Origin: Enterococcus termitis | GTDB lineage: Bacteria; Bacillota; Bacilli; Lactobacillales; Enterococcaceae | NCBI RefSeq assembly: GCF_001730305.1 | Contig: NZ_MIJY01000034.1 | Location: 186,001-250,000 of the forward strand | DNA: 64,000 bases | Direction of reading: 5' to 3' | Shown here: positions 1-8,763 of the stretch, in pieces | Layout of the letters: each line of letters opens with the position of its first letter | Position numbering within the stretch: position 1 is the first letter of the stretch | Notes under the pieces: model-generated | The model's database searches: none | The model's input: only the letters and a program-made list of their open reading frames with translations | Told to the model about the DNA's origin: nothing | Program-made: the position numbers and the translations under genes

Positions 1-129
1 CGGCATTCCTGCTTGAGACAGGATCACCGTATTCACCATAATAATATATGAAATAGCAAAAAATGAAGTTGTCCCTGCGACTATTTCCCGCTTAAATCCT
101 TCTCTAGTCAACTTTTTCAAATGAAACAT
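1..129 (-). CDS. NCS2/AzgA-type purine permease, N-terminal part only
   Basis: Only the first 43 codons are inside the window; the gene continues beyond base 1. The start ATG at 129 follows a strong GAGGAGG ribosome site. The visible protein begins MFHLKKLTREGFKREIVAGT and runs into a first hydrophobic segment ending in SQAGMP. This matches the N-terminus of the guanine/hypoxanthine/adenine permeases of the NCS2 AzgA/PbuG branch (ITTF..AYIIFVNP.IL..AGMP). It would be a membrane-bound proton/purine symporter. It lies just downstream of the purine-degradation block on the same strand, which fits purine uptake. It is separated from nifJ by a terminator and so is probably transcribed on its own. 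The substrate cannot be decided from this fragment. Confidence 0.8.
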   Translation of the reverse strand, partial: MFHLKKLTREGFKREIVAGTTSFFAISYIIMVNTVILSQAGMP

Positions 130-270
130 ATGCTTCCTCCTCGTGTTCAATCGATTACTTTTTTATTGATTGAGCGTAAATTTGGTATTTTTTACTTAAA
201 TGCTGATTCTAAGGATACCATAATGGAAACGTTTTTTTCTAATTCTGATAATTTTTTTAGAATCAATCAC

Positions 271-317
271 AAAAAAACAAAAGCAAAACGATCGATTAGC
301 CGTTTGCTTTTGTTTTA
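271..317 (-). terminator. Rho-independent terminator after nifJ
   Basis: Arms at about 274-290 and 301-316 pair almost perfectly (AAAACAAAAGC...GCTTTTGTTTT). On the minus strand the second arm runs into a T-rich tail. It sits 17 bp beyond the nifJ stop and marks the end of the flavodoxin-nifJ transcript. Confidence 0.75.
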
Positions 318-333
318 AGCTAAAAAAATGAGT

Positions 334-3300
334 TTATTTTTTGATCTGACTTACTAATTTCACGTAGTTTTCAGAGCGATCCTCAGCATCTTCTTTGGTT
401 TTCGTTAATAAATGCTCAACCACTTCTTGGTTGTCTTTGATCGTATGCAATGCAGAGAAACGAGTTTGTTTTTCAAGGAAATCGCGCATTTTAGTAAAGT
501 CAGCCTTTTTGTAATCAATGACCATTGGATCTTTGCCCTTTTCAACCAGCTGTGGATTGTAACGGTACAATTGCCAATAGCCAGATTCTACCGCTTCTTT
601 AGCTAATGAAAGTGTTTCAATCATACCGCCTTTTACACCATGATTGATACAAGGTGTGTAACCGATAATCAATGATGGTCCAGGATAGCGTTCAGCTTCG
701 TCGATAGCTTTGATCGTTTGCATCGAGTTCGCTCCAAGAGCGATCTGTGCCACATAAACATTGCCGTAAGTCATTGCCATCATGCCTAGATCTTTCTTAG
801 AGGTTTGTTTACCACCGGCAGAGAATTTTGCGATCGCAGCTGCTGGTGTTGCTTTAGACGTTTGACCTCCTGTATTGGCATAGACTTCGTTATCCATAAC
901 AAATATATTTACATCGGCACCGCTTGCTAATACATGATCGATTCCGCTAAACCCAATATCATACGCCCAACCGTCACCACCAACGATCCACTGACTTGTT
1001 TTTACAAATAAATCACTTTGTTGGTAAATTTGTTCTAGTAAAGGATTGTTTTGGTATTCTTCACTTAAAACTGCCGCCAGTTTTGTCGCACGCTGCTGGG
1101 TTCCATCTCCTTCTAAATAGTGCTCATGCCAATCTTGAAGTAAGGCTTGAAGATCTTCTGATCCCAATTTTTTATCTATCGCTTCTTGAACTTGATCAGC
1201 TAAATATTGACGCTTCGTATTGTTCGCGACGTACATGCCATAACCATATTCTGCGTTATCTTCAAAGAGCGAGTTACTCCATGCAGGTCCTTGCCCACAT
1301 TCATTTGTTGTATAAGGCGTCACTGGCGATGAACCACCCCAAATGGACGAACAGCCTGTTGCATTAGCCATCATCATTCGATCGCCGAATAATTGGGTCA
1401 AAAGTTTGATATATGGTGTTTCACCACAGCCTTCACAAGCTCCTGAAAATTCCATCAACGGCTGATTGAATTGTGAGCCTTTAACAGATAGTTTCCTGAC
1501 TGGGTTTTCTTTTTGCTGCAAGGTCATTGCAAATGCCCAATTGATTGCTTGTTCTTTTTGCTCTTCATATGGTTTCATCAAAATTGCTTTTTCCTTCACT
1601 GGACAAGCTTGAACACAAAGTCCGCAACCTGTACAATCCTCCAATGAAACTTGAATACGATACATCAAGCCATCTGCTCCACGCATTTCTCTTGCTACAA
1701 AGCCTTCCGGTGCTGTTTCCATTTCAGCTTCGTCTGCTAAGAATGGGCGAATAGCCGCATGAGGACACACAAAGGCACATTCATTACACATGGTACATTT
1801 ATCCATTTGCCATTCTGGAACTTCCAAGGCAATGCCGCGTTTTTCGTAGGCTGCTGTGCCCATTGGCATTTCACCTGTTTTCATACCATTATCGATCAAA
1901 TCACCGACGGTTAAATCATTTCCTTCTTGTCGATTGATCGGTTGTAAAATATTCGTGATATATTTTGGCAGCGTAGGATCTACTGCTTCTGGTTTGATTT
2001 CGATCATTGCCCATTCTGCTGGAACTTCTACTTTCTGCAATGAATCAAAGGTACCATCGATTGCCTTGTAGTTTTTTTCAACGATTTCCATTGATTTTTT
2101 TCCATACGCTTTTTGCACTTCTGCTTTTAACAATGGTAAGTATTGATCCCGAGACATCAGGTCTGTTACTTCAAAGAAAGCAGTGGACATAACTGTATTG
2201 ATTCGACGCCCTAAGCCTACTTCACGTGCTAGCTCGACTGCGTTGATAATATAAAATTGAATGTTATGTTCCCCAATATATTTTTTTAGCTTAGCCGGTA
2301 ATAAACGGTAGACCTTTTCTTTATCCCAAATCGTATTGAGCAAGAAAATTCCGCCGTCTTTTAATCCTTTGAGCAAATCATAGTTATGGATATATGATGC
2401 ATTGTGACAAGCAATGAAATCGGCCTGTTCTACTAAATAGGTTGAAGTGATCGGCTCTTCTCCAAAACGTAAATGAGAGACCGTCAGCCCGCCTGATTTT
2501 TTAGAATCATAGCTAAAATATGCTTGCGCATATAAATCTGTATTATCACCGATAATTTTGATTGCTTGTTTATTTGCGCCTACGGTTCCATCTGAACCAA
2601 AGCCCCAGAATTTTGCTTGGAAAGTCGAAGGAGCTGTTAAATCTAAAACCTCTCCTTGTGGTAATGAACGATACGTTACATCATCAACGATTCCGATAGT
2701 AAAACGTTGTTTCAAATCGGCAAACGGTAATAGTAAATGATCATAGACTGCTTTGATCTGATTTGGTGTCACATCTTTTGAGCCTAATCCATAACGTCCC
2801 CCAATCACGATAGGACGATTTTCATGCTGATAAAGCGCACTTTGAACGTCTAAAAGTAGAGGTTCTCCATCTGCTCCAGCTTCTTTTGTGCGATCTAAAA
2901 CCGCAACTTTTTGAACCGTCTTTGGCAATTTCTCTAATAGGTTATCTGTAGGGAATGGACGATATAAATGAATATTGATAAAACCAACTTTTCTCCCTTG
3001 TTCGTTCAGATAGTCTACTGTTTGCTCGATCACTGGTGACGCAGAGCCCATAGAAATTATTACTTCTGTCGCATCTTTTGCCCCGTAATAATCAGTTAAA
3101 TCGTAGGATGTTCCTCTTATTTCATTGATTTGTTTCATGTATTTTTGAACGATTGCAGGCATCGCTTCATAATTTGCATTGACCGTTTCTCTTTGTTGGA
3201 AATGAATATCTGGATTTTGAGCAGTTCCTGAAACGGTCGGATGATTTGGATTCATCCCTCTACGGCGAAAACGATCAACAGCTTCTTGATTCAGCATACC

Positions 3301-3873
3301 TTTTAAATCGTCATAATCGAGTACTTCGATTTTTTGTAACTCATGACTCGTTCTGAAGCCATCAAAGAAGTTTACAAATGGTATACTGCCCTCAATACTT
3401 GCTAAATGAGCCACTGCGGATAAATCCATCACTTCCTGCACACTAGATTCTGCTAGCATACAAAAACCGGTTTGACGAGTAGCCATCACATCACCGTGAT
3501 CACCAAAGATACTTAACGCACTTGTTGTGATCGCTCTAGCAGCTACGTGAAAAACTGAAGGTAACAGCTCTCCTGCGATTTTGTACATATTAGGAATCAT
3601 TAGCAATAATCCTTGCGAAGCCGTGTAAGTCGTCGTTAAAGCACCTGTTTTCAATGAGCCATGAACCACGCCGGCTGCTCCAGCTTCGGATTGCATTTCA
3701 ATGACTTGAACTTTTTGACCGTAAATATTTTTAAGACCATTTTCAGCCCATTCATCGACTAATTCTGCCATTGTAGAGCTTGGCGTGATTGGATAGATCG
3801 CTGCTACTTCCGTAAATGCATAGGAAATATACGCTGCTGCTGTATTCCCATCCATTGTTTTTGTTGTTTTCAT
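334..3873 (-). CDS. nifJ: Pyruvate:ferredoxin (flavodoxin) oxidoreductase
   Basis: The 1179-residue single-chain enzyme oxidises pyruvate with CoA to acetyl-CoA and CO2 and passes two low-potential electrons to flavodoxin or ferredoxin. The N-terminal TPP-binding transketolase-like half starts MKTTKTMDGNTAAAYISYAF. The central ferredoxin-like insert has two 4Fe-4S motifs (CTMCNECAFVCP and CTGCGLCVQACP). Near the C-terminus lie the proximal-cluster cysteines (GACEGCGE, ATGCSS) and the TPP/Mg motif GDGWAYDIG. Length is typical of the family. It is the last gene of a flavodoxin - Nfn/Sud - nifJ cluster. Enterococci normally use pyruvate formate-lyase and pyruvate dehydrogenase, so this enzyme is accessory. 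The pyruvate made by the upstream dpaL is a plausible substrate source (inference). Confidence 0.95.
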   Translation of the reverse strand: MKTTKTMDGNTAAAYISYAFTEVAAIYPITPSSTMAELVDEWAENGLKNIYGQKVQVIEMQSEAGAAGVVHGSLKTGALTTTYTASQGLLLMIPNMYKIAGELLPSVFHVAARAITTSALSIFGDHGDVMATRQTGFCMLAESSVQEVMDLSAVAHLASIEGSIPFVNFFDGFRTSHELQKIEVLDYDDLKGMLNQEAVDRFRRRGMNPNHPTVSGTAQNPDIHFQQRETVNANYEAMPAIVQKYMKQINEIRGTSYDLTDYYGAKDATEVIISMGSASPVIEQTVDYLNEQGRKVGFINIHLYRPFPTDNLLEKLPKTVQKVAVLDRTKEAGADGEPLLLDVQSALYQHENRPIVIGGRYGLGSKDVTPNQIKAVYDHLLLPFADLKQRFTIGIVDDVTYRSLPQGEVLDLTAPSTFQAKFWGFGSDGTVGANKQAIKIIGDNTDLYAQAYFSYDSKKSGGLTVSHLRFGEEPITSTYLVEQADFIACHNASYIHNYDLLKGLKDGGIFLLNTIWDKEKVYRLLPAKLKKYIGEHNIQFYIINAVELAREVGLGRRINTVMSTAFFEVTDLMSRDQYLPLLKAEVQKAYGKKSMEIVEKNYKAIDGTFDSLQKVEVPAEWAMIEIKPEAVDPTLPKYITNILQPINRQEGNDLTVGDLIDNGMKTGEMPMGTAAYEKRGIALEVPEWQMDKCTMCNECAFVCPHAAIRPFLADEAEMETAPEGFVAREMRGADGLMYRIQVSLEDCTGCGLCVQACPVKEKAILMKPYEEQKEQAINWAFAMTLQQKENPVRKLSVKGSQFNQPLMEFSGACEGCGETPYIKLLTQLFGDRMMMANATGCSSIWGGSSPVTPYTTNECGQGPAWSNSLFEDNAEYGYGMYVANNTKRQYLADQVQEAIDKKLGSEDLQALLQDWHEHYLEGDGTQQRATKLAAVLSEEYQNNPLLEQIYQQSDLFVKTSQWIVGGDGWAYDIGFSGIDHVLASGADVNIFVMDNEVYANTGGQTSKATPAAAIAKFSAGGKQTSKKDLGMMAMTYGNVYVAQIALGANSMQTIKAIDEAERYPGPSLIIGYTPCINHGVKGGMIETLSLAKEAVESGYWQLYRYNPQLVEKGKDPMVIDYKKADFTKMRDFLEKQTRFSALHTIKDNQEVVEHLLTKTKEDAEDRSENYVKLVSQIKK

Positions 3874-3896
3874 TTCTTTTCACCTTTTATCTTTCA

Positions 3897-5324
3897 TCAG
3901 ACTTTTGTTGTTACGGGCGTTTTCTTTTTTTCTTGGACATACTTGTCCATTTGAACTGCTGCAACTTTTCCAGCACCCATGGCCAAAATCACTGTTGCCG
4001 CACCTGTAACGATATCTCCGCCGGCAAAAACGCCGGGAATCGAAGTTTCTCCCGTTTTTGGATCCGCCTCAATATACCCCCATTTAGTCAATTCAAGTTC
4101 TGGGAAAGTGGATAACAACACTTTATTGGATCCTTGACCGATTGCTTCGATCACTGTGTCAGCTTCGATAATAAATTCACTATTTTCAATAGGAACAGGT
4201 CTGCGTCTTCCAGACGCATCCGGCTCACCTAATGCCATTTGTATACATTTTACTCCTGTTAACTCACCATTTTCGTCACCCAGATATTCAACCGGATTCG
4301 TCAGCCAGTGATAATGAATTTCTTCTTCAACAGAATGATGATACTCTTCAATTCGTGCCGGTAATTCTTCTAATGATCTGCGATAGACGATACTTACTTT
4401 TTCGGCACCTAGTCGTTTTGCTGATCGTGCTGCATCCATCGCCACATTTCCACCGCCAATCACGACAACATGTTTTGATCGTTTGATCGGTGTATCATAT
4501 TTAGGAAATTCGTAGCTATGCATCAAATTGATTCGTGTTAAATATTCGCTAGATGAGTACACACCATTTAAGGAGGTTCCTGGAATCCCCATAAAATTCG
4601 GTGCTCCTGCTCCAACAGATATATAGCAAGCATCAAATTCTGCTCGAATCTCATCCATTGTGATCGTTTTTCCAACAACCATGTTCGTTTCGATCTTGAC
4701 ACCTAATGCTTCGATACTTTGTATTTCTTTTTTGACAATTCTCTTTGGTAAACGAAATTCTGGAATACCATAGGTCAAGACTCCGCCCGCTTCATGAAGT
4801 GCTTCGTATACGGTGACATCATAATTTAATTTTGCTAAATCACCTGCAACAGTCAATCCCGACGGACCAGAACCTATCACAGCGATTTTACCGCTGCTCG
4901 GTTGATCACTAACTACATGCTTTGAAAAATCTTTATTTTCTAATGCCCAGTCGGCAACTAAACGTTCTAGTTTACCAATAGCAACTGGCTCAAAATTTTT
5001 AGCTTTCCCCAATTTACACACTTCTTCGCATTGCTTTTCTTGTGGACAAACTCGTCCGCAGATTGCGGGAAGGTTGCTATACTTTCCTAAGATATCCGCA
5101 GCTTCTTGCATGTTTCCTTCTTTGATCGATAGGATGAATCCGGGGATATCAATCATGACTGGACAGCTGGCAATGCACGGAGCATTTTTACATTGCAGGC
5201 AGCGGGTTGCTTCTGCCTGCCCTTCTTCAATCGTATAACCTAAACAAACTTCCTCAAAATTCGTTTTTCTAATTGCCGGACTTTGTTCGGCAATAGGTGT
5301 TTTTGTTCTACTTTTTCTAGCCAT
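3897..5324 (-). CDS. Nfn/Sud-type large subunit (GltD-like, FAD and two 4Fe-4S)
   Basis: 475 residues. N-terminal cysteine motifs CLQCKNAPCIASCP and CGRVCPQEKQCEEVC bind two 4Fe-4S clusters. They are followed by an FAD Rossmann motif (VIGSGPSGLTVAGDL) and an NADPH Rossmann motif (VVIGGGNVAMDAARSA). This layout is shared by NfnB (ferredoxin:NADP bifurcating transhydrogenase), SudA (sulfide dehydrogenase) and the small subunit of glutamate synthase. No glutamate synthase large subunit is adjacent, while an NfnA/SudB-like partner overlaps it by one base (5324). A transhydrogenase with flavodoxin as low-potential partner is therefore the better reading. Sequence alone does not separate Nfn from Sud. 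Confidence 0.85.
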   Translation of the reverse strand: MARKSRTKTPIAEQSPAIRKTNFEEVCLGYTIEEGQAEATRCLQCKNAPCIASCPVMIDIPGFILSIKEGNMQEAADILGKYSNLPAICGRVCPQEKQCEEVCKLGKAKNFEPVAIGKLERLVADWALENKDFSKHVVSDQPSSGKIAVIGSGPSGLTVAGDLAKLNYDVTVYEALHEAGGVLTYGIPEFRLPKRIVKKEIQSIEALGVKIETNMVVGKTITMDEIRAEFDACYISVGAGAPNFMGIPGTSLNGVYSSSEYLTRINLMHSYEFPKYDTPIKRSKHVVVIGGGNVAMDAARSAKRLGAEKVSIVYRRSLEELPARIEEYHHSVEEEIHYHWLTNPVEYLGDENGELTGVKCIQMALGEPDASGRRRPVPIENSEFIIEADTVIEAIGQGSNKVLLSTFPELELTKWGYIEADPKTGETSIPGVFAGGDIVTGAATVILAMGAGKVAAVQMDKYVQEKKKTPVTTKV

Positions 5325-6169
5325 TAGCTTGTCACCTGCGCTTTTTCATAGTCCGCTAAACACACTGCTTCTTCTGTTTTGTATTGTTTCATTCGATTGA
5401 TAAATTCATCCCAGTCTACTTCTGTACCTTTGAACTCTGGACCATCAACACAGGCAAACTTAATACTGTCAGCCACCGTTACACGGCAACCGCCGCACAT
5501 GCCGGTTCCATCAATCATGATCGGATTTAATGAAACATAGATTGGAAGGGTGTATTTAGATGCTGTTAATGTACAAAACTTCATCATTATGCTCGGACCG
5601 ATTGCCCAACTACAATGAACAGGTTCTCTTTTGATCACTTGCTCCATGGCTTCTGTCACTAAGCCTTTCATTCCTAGAGAACCATCATCTGTTGTAATGA
5701 TCAATTCATCTGAATACTGGCGGCATTCTTCTTGCAAAATCACTAATTCAGCTGTTTTAGCACCAAGTATCGTGATCACTCGATTTCCCGCTTTTTTCAA
5801 GCCTTTTACGATTGGATAAATCGCTGCAATCCCAACTCCACCGCCAACAATCATAACCGTTCCATAATTTTTGATTTCTGTTGGCATACCTAAAGGTCCA
5901 GTCAAATCCAGCAAAGCAGCTCCGGCCTCTAATTTGGACAATTCTGCTGTTGTTTTGCCGATCACTTGAAAAATCAAGCGAATCTGACCTTTTTTTGGAT
6001 CTGCATCTGCGATCGTCAATGGAATTCTTTCCCCGACTTCGTTGATACGTAAAATCACAAATTGTCCTGGTTGGGCTTTTGCTGCGATGCGTGGTGCATC
6101 GATCCAAAAATCAAATTCATTGTTCGAAAGTTTTTCGCTTTTGGTTATCTTATACATATGCTTTACCAT
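5324..6169 (-). CDS. Nfn/Sud-type small subunit (FAD/NAD, 2Fe-2S)
   Basis: 281 residues resembling dihydroorotate dehydrogenase electron-transfer subunits, SudB and NfnA. The N-terminal FAD-binding barrel contains RIPLTIAD, then an NAD-binding segment with VGGGVGIAAIYPI. C-terminal cysteines (MCGGCRV ... FACVDGPEF) fit a 2Fe-2S cluster. It pairs with the overlapping large subunit to form a heterodimer that moves electrons between NAD(P)H and flavodoxin/ferredoxin. The chosen ATG at 6169 lacks a clear ribosome site. It overlaps (TAATG) the stop of a 12-codon reading frame that does have an AAGGAA-type site, so translation may be coupled. An alternative start is the ATG four codons later. Confidence 0.85.
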   Translation of the reverse strand: MVKHMYKITKSEKLSNNEFDFWIDAPRIAAKAQPGQFVILRINEVGERIPLTIADADPKKGQIRLIFQVIGKTTAELSKLEAGAALLDLTGPLGMPTEIKNYGTVMIVGGGVGIAAIYPIVKGLKKAGNRVITILGAKTAELVILQEECRQYSDELIITTDDGSLGMKGLVTEAMEQVIKREPVHCSWAIGPSIMMKFCTLTASKYTLPIYVSLNPIMIDGTGMCGGCRVTVADSIKFACVDGPEFKGTEVDWDEFINRMKQYKTEEAVCLADYEKAQVTS

Positions 6170-6218
6170 TAAGGAATCGTTTCATTCATTTTTCCTTCTT
6201 TCATAGGGTTTGCATCGC

Positions 6219-6662
6219 TTATAAACCTGCTGTTAGCTCAGTTACAAACTTTTTCAAGGCTTCTACATCTTCGTCTTCAGCGTTGTTCTCGATTTCTACT
6301 GTTTCTGCTACTTTTTTAGCCCCAGCTTTTTCCAATGCTTCAACAAAATCATGCGCTGATTTACAGAACAAATCACCATATTCACGATCTCCTGAACCAA
6401 CGACACCAAAGATTTTTCCAGCCATATCTTTATCTTCCAGTTCATCATAAAAATCTTCAAATTCAAATGGCAGCTCACCGTCACCATAAGTATACGTGGC
6501 AATAATACACGCATCTGCATCATCAAAGAAATCAACGTCTACTTCTGAACATTCTTCTCTCTCTACGTCAAAACCAGCTTCTTGAACTGTGCTCTCCAAA
6601 ATTTCTGAAATCTCCTCAGTGTTTCCTGTCATACTTGCGTAAACGATTTTAACTAGTGCCAT
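6219..6662 (-). CDS. Flavodoxin
   Basis: 147-residue short-chain flavodoxin. The FMN phosphate loop is at residues about 9-16 (ASMTGNTEE), followed by the acidic faces typical of electron carriers and the motif GDGELPFEFEDFYDEL. It is the first gene of the flavodoxin-Nfn/Sud-nifJ operon and is the expected electron acceptor of the pyruvate oxidoreductase and donor/acceptor of the Nfn-like complex. A long leader (about 190 nt) separates it from a promoter carrying two copies of the palindromic motif also found at xdh and ssnA. Confidence 0.92.
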   Translation of the reverse strand: MALVKIVYASMTGNTEEISEILESTVQEAGFDVEREECSEVDVDFFDDADACIIATYTYGDGELPFEFEDFYDELEDKDMAGKIFGVVGSGDREYGDLFCKSAHDFVEALEKAGAKKVAETVEIENNAEDEDVEALKKFVTELTAGL

Positions 6663-6803
6663 ATTTGCTCATCCTCTCGTCTTTTTTTAAAATATTTAAA
6701 GTATAAAAGTCGAACGTAACCCCTTTCATTCCTCTCATACTTAATATCGATGATATGTACAGATTTGTTGCATTCAAGAACAAATTACTTTTTTCACATA
6801 CTA

Positions 6804-6817
6804 ATAAAACGCTTTCT
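6804..6817. promoter_or_regulatory. Candidate cre (CcpA) site in flavodoxin leader
   Basis: ATAAAACGCTTTCT matches the consensus TGWAARCGYTWNCW at 12 of 14 positions when read on the minus strand. It lies downstream of the predicted flavodoxin transcription start, where CcpA binding would block elongation. Moderate match only. Confidence 0.35.
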
Positions 6818-6853
6818 TTTCTAAAAACAGAAAGTAGCTAAAACTTCACTTAT

Positions 6854-6913
6854 ACTATACCACAAACCGCCCCTGTTAAACAATATTTTTTAGGTTATAA
6901 AAATATTTTTTAG
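6854..6913 (-). promoter_or_regulatory. Flavodoxin operon promoter with tandem palindromic operator
   Basis: Read on the minus strand, an extended -10 (TGGTATAGT, hexamer at 6854-6859) and a TTGTTT -35 (6878-6883) are 18 bp apart. Two AT-rich half-palindromic boxes lie at 6876-6893 (CTAAAAAATATTGTTTAA) and 6896-6913 (CTAAAAAATATTTTTATA). Their centres are 20 bp apart, so they fall on the same helix face. The first overlaps the -35. The boxes match the perfect palindrome upstream of ssnA (35788-35805). Confidence 0.6.
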
Positions 6914-6956
6914 CAAAAGAAACTCATTCTGTAAAATGTTCCGAGGAACAGCTCCC

Positions 6957-7787
6957 TCAAAATAATCCTTTTTGCCGTCCTACCAGGAACACAGCCTCTA
7001 AAACTGCTCCGCCTAAGGCTCTGGCTTTGTCAGAAATCGTCCGATAATCAACTTCCTCTGCTGACCTAGGATCAACATCTGCACATTTTAATCCTTTCGT
7101 ACATTCTACCTGATCAGAAATTAATCCTCGCAACACACCATCCAGAGGTGAATAGACCGGTTGATCAGCGACATAAAACAGGAGTTCACCTTTTTGAACG
7201 ACTGCACCAATGTCTTTTACATGTCTGACTTGTCCAGACGCGGGGGAATGAATCACTCGTTCAGCGCTTTTTCCGCCGATTTCACCTGGAATTCCAGTAT
7301 TAGCTAGTGCAGAGCCGTCAGAGTAAAGCCTCCCTAAATGATGACCTCTCATCGTTTCGATCACCACATCGACATCTTCTGGCGCTGAAAAACCGGGTCC
7401 TAATGCGATGGTGATTGGCGCCATCGTTTTCTGTGTTCCAATATTTCTTTTAGCTAAAATAGCATCTACAAGAACTAGCGGCTGTAAAAGAGGCAGACAA
7501 GTCGCGTGTTCATCAATTAAAACAGGGAGCCATTTTTTAGACCAACAGTCAGCGCATTCTTCTATCGAATTGACTAAAACAGCGTTTAAATCTTCAACTT
7601 GCTGTTCTTTTTGAAAAACAGCATTACATAATGCAACTGTTCGTCTAATGGCTAATGGTTTGGCCGTTTCTAACACAATGACCTTAAAACCAGCATGATG
7701 CAGCTTTTGTATTACACCTGTTGCTAGATCCCCTCCACCACGAACAGCAACAATCGTTTCTGAAAGTATTTGACTTATTTCTCCCAT
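6957..7787 (-). CDS. yqeB: Selenium-dependent Mo hydroxylase maturation protein YqeB
   Basis: 276 residues. This family occurs only in genomes with selenium-dependent molybdenum hydroxylases and is inferred to act in making or loading the selenium-containing molybdenum cofactor; its reaction is unknown. The N-terminus has a nucleotide-binding-like glycine motif (VRGGGDLATGVIQKL). The C-terminal third (SPASGQV...GAVVQKGELLFYV) looks like a biotinyl/lipoyl-type hammerhead fold. The start at 7787 follows AAGGGG and overlaps the end of yqeC by 13 bp, so the two are translationally linked. It is the last gene of the selenium-maturation run. Confidence 0.88.
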   Translation of the reverse strand: MGEISQILSETIVAVRGGGDLATGVIQKLHHAGFKVIVLETAKPLAIRRTVALCNAVFQKEQQVEDLNAVLVNSIEECADCWSKKWLPVLIDEHATCLPLLQPLVLVDAILAKRNIGTQKTMAPITIALGPGFSAPEDVDVVIETMRGHHLGRLYSDGSALANTGIPGEIGGKSAERVIHSPASGQVRHVKDIGAVVQKGELLFYVADQPVYSPLDGVLRGLISDQVECTKGLKCADVDPRSAEEVDYRTISDKARALGGAVLEAVFLVGRQKGLF

Positions 7788-8503
7788 AAAATGACCCCTT
7801 CTTTTGATTGAACATTACAGGCAATTACCTTGGATAATCGTTTCAGCAGCATATAAGGCAGCAACGACAAGATTTTTTCCGCCTGTTTTAATTGCTCCGC
7901 TGATTCTACTTGATTGATACACAAGATTCGTTGCCCCTGACTTTTCGCCCAAAGCCCTTTTGGACTTGAGATTACTTCCGCTAACGTCTCTTCTTGAATG
8001 ATTTCTCCTTGCTCTACACCAGTTGCTCTTATAAATAGAGGCAGTCGATGCACGGTAGTTTGATCGATCGTTTTTCCTAAAACAGAAATAGGAATCATTC
8101 CAATCGTAACAGTCGTTTCAGGTGTTACAACAGGTTCAAAGGTTTCCCAGCCTTTCAAAGGTAATTGTTTGGACCCATCTGCTTCTAAAAAGATTTTATC
8201 GAATCGTGAAAATGACTGCTGGACGCTGGCTGGCGGTGCACTTAATTTGTGTCCATCTGCTGTAATAATTCCGGCTAACGTGATTCCTTGGTCGTCTTTT
8301 CCTAATCTAGAAAAATCGTCACTGTAAAAATAATCAAATAAACGATGCGTAGGATAACCAATTTTTGTTGTTGTACTGACTAAAACTTTTTCTTGACGAT
8401 AGCAGTCTGCCAAATACCACATCATACTTGTTTTACCGCCGCTTCCGATCAGTGAAACAATTTGCCTACCTTGGAATGCAAAACAATCGATCAGTTTTTC
8501 CAT
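7775..8503 (-). CDS. yqeC: Putative selenium-dependent hydroxylase accessory protein YqeC
   Basis: 242 residues with a P-loop near the N-terminus (SLIGSGGKTSMMW), a STTTKIGYP segment and an acidic LEADGSKQLPLKGWE motif that may coordinate Mg-nucleotide. YqeC is restricted to genomes with SDMH enzymes and is thought to be a nucleotide-dependent maturation factor. It overlaps the DUF3343 gene upstream and yqeB downstream by 13 bp each. The substrate is unknown. Confidence 0.88.
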   Translation of the reverse strand: MEKLIDCFAFQGRQIVSLIGSGGKTSMMWYLADCYRQEKVLVSTTTKIGYPTHRLFDYFYSDDFSRLGKDDQGITLAGIITADGHKLSAPPASVQQSFSRFDKIFLEADGSKQLPLKGWETFEPVVTPETTVTIGMIPISVLGKTIDQTTVHRLPLFIRATGVEQGEIIQEETLAEVISSPKGLWAKSQGQRILCINQVESAEQLKQAEKILSLLPYMLLKRLSKVIACNVQSKEGVILWEK

Positions 8504-8748
8504 GGTCTATAGCTCCTTCCTTCACCTTGATTTTCAATGATAAATATTCCTTCAATCGGCAAACCAGCCTGCAGCAAATGACGCCGACCTTCAATAAAGT
8601 CCTTTTCCTCTAGTCTTAAACATATTCCGCAAAAATCACCTAAGCTTGTTGGTAATGCCATCACTGCCACAGGAATCGTCTGTTCAACTAATACTTTTTC
8701 ACTGTGAACAGCATAATGAGTATTTTGAAAAGTCAAAAGATACTCCAT
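8491..8748 (-). CDS. DUF3343 small protein, putative Se/S carrier
   Basis: 85 residues; begins MEYLLTFQNTHYAVHSEKVL and contains the family's single conserved cysteine in DFCGICLRLEE. DUF3343 proteins are described as putative Se/S carrier-like and often lie next to yedF, selD and NifS-like genes. The position between yedF and yqeC fits a role in handing reduced selenium from the desulfurase-like enzyme towards SelD or the cofactor. The transfer role is inference. Confidence 0.8.
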   Translation of the reverse strand: MEYLLTFQNTHYAVHSEKVLVEQTIPVAVMALPTSLGDFCGICLRLEEKDFIEGRRHLLQAGLPIEGIFIIENQGEGRSYRPWKN

Positions 8749-8763
8749 CTTAACACCTCATTT

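Noticed and set aside
223-237. cre site upstream of the edge permease
   Set aside because: TGGAAACGTTTTTT matches only 12 of 14 and contains a T tract common in AT-rich DNA; no promoter could be placed with confidence.
3897-5324. Annotation as glutamate synthase small subunit
   Set aside because: No large glutamate synthase subunit is adjacent, and the overlapping 2Fe-2S/FAD partner fits Nfn/Sud better.
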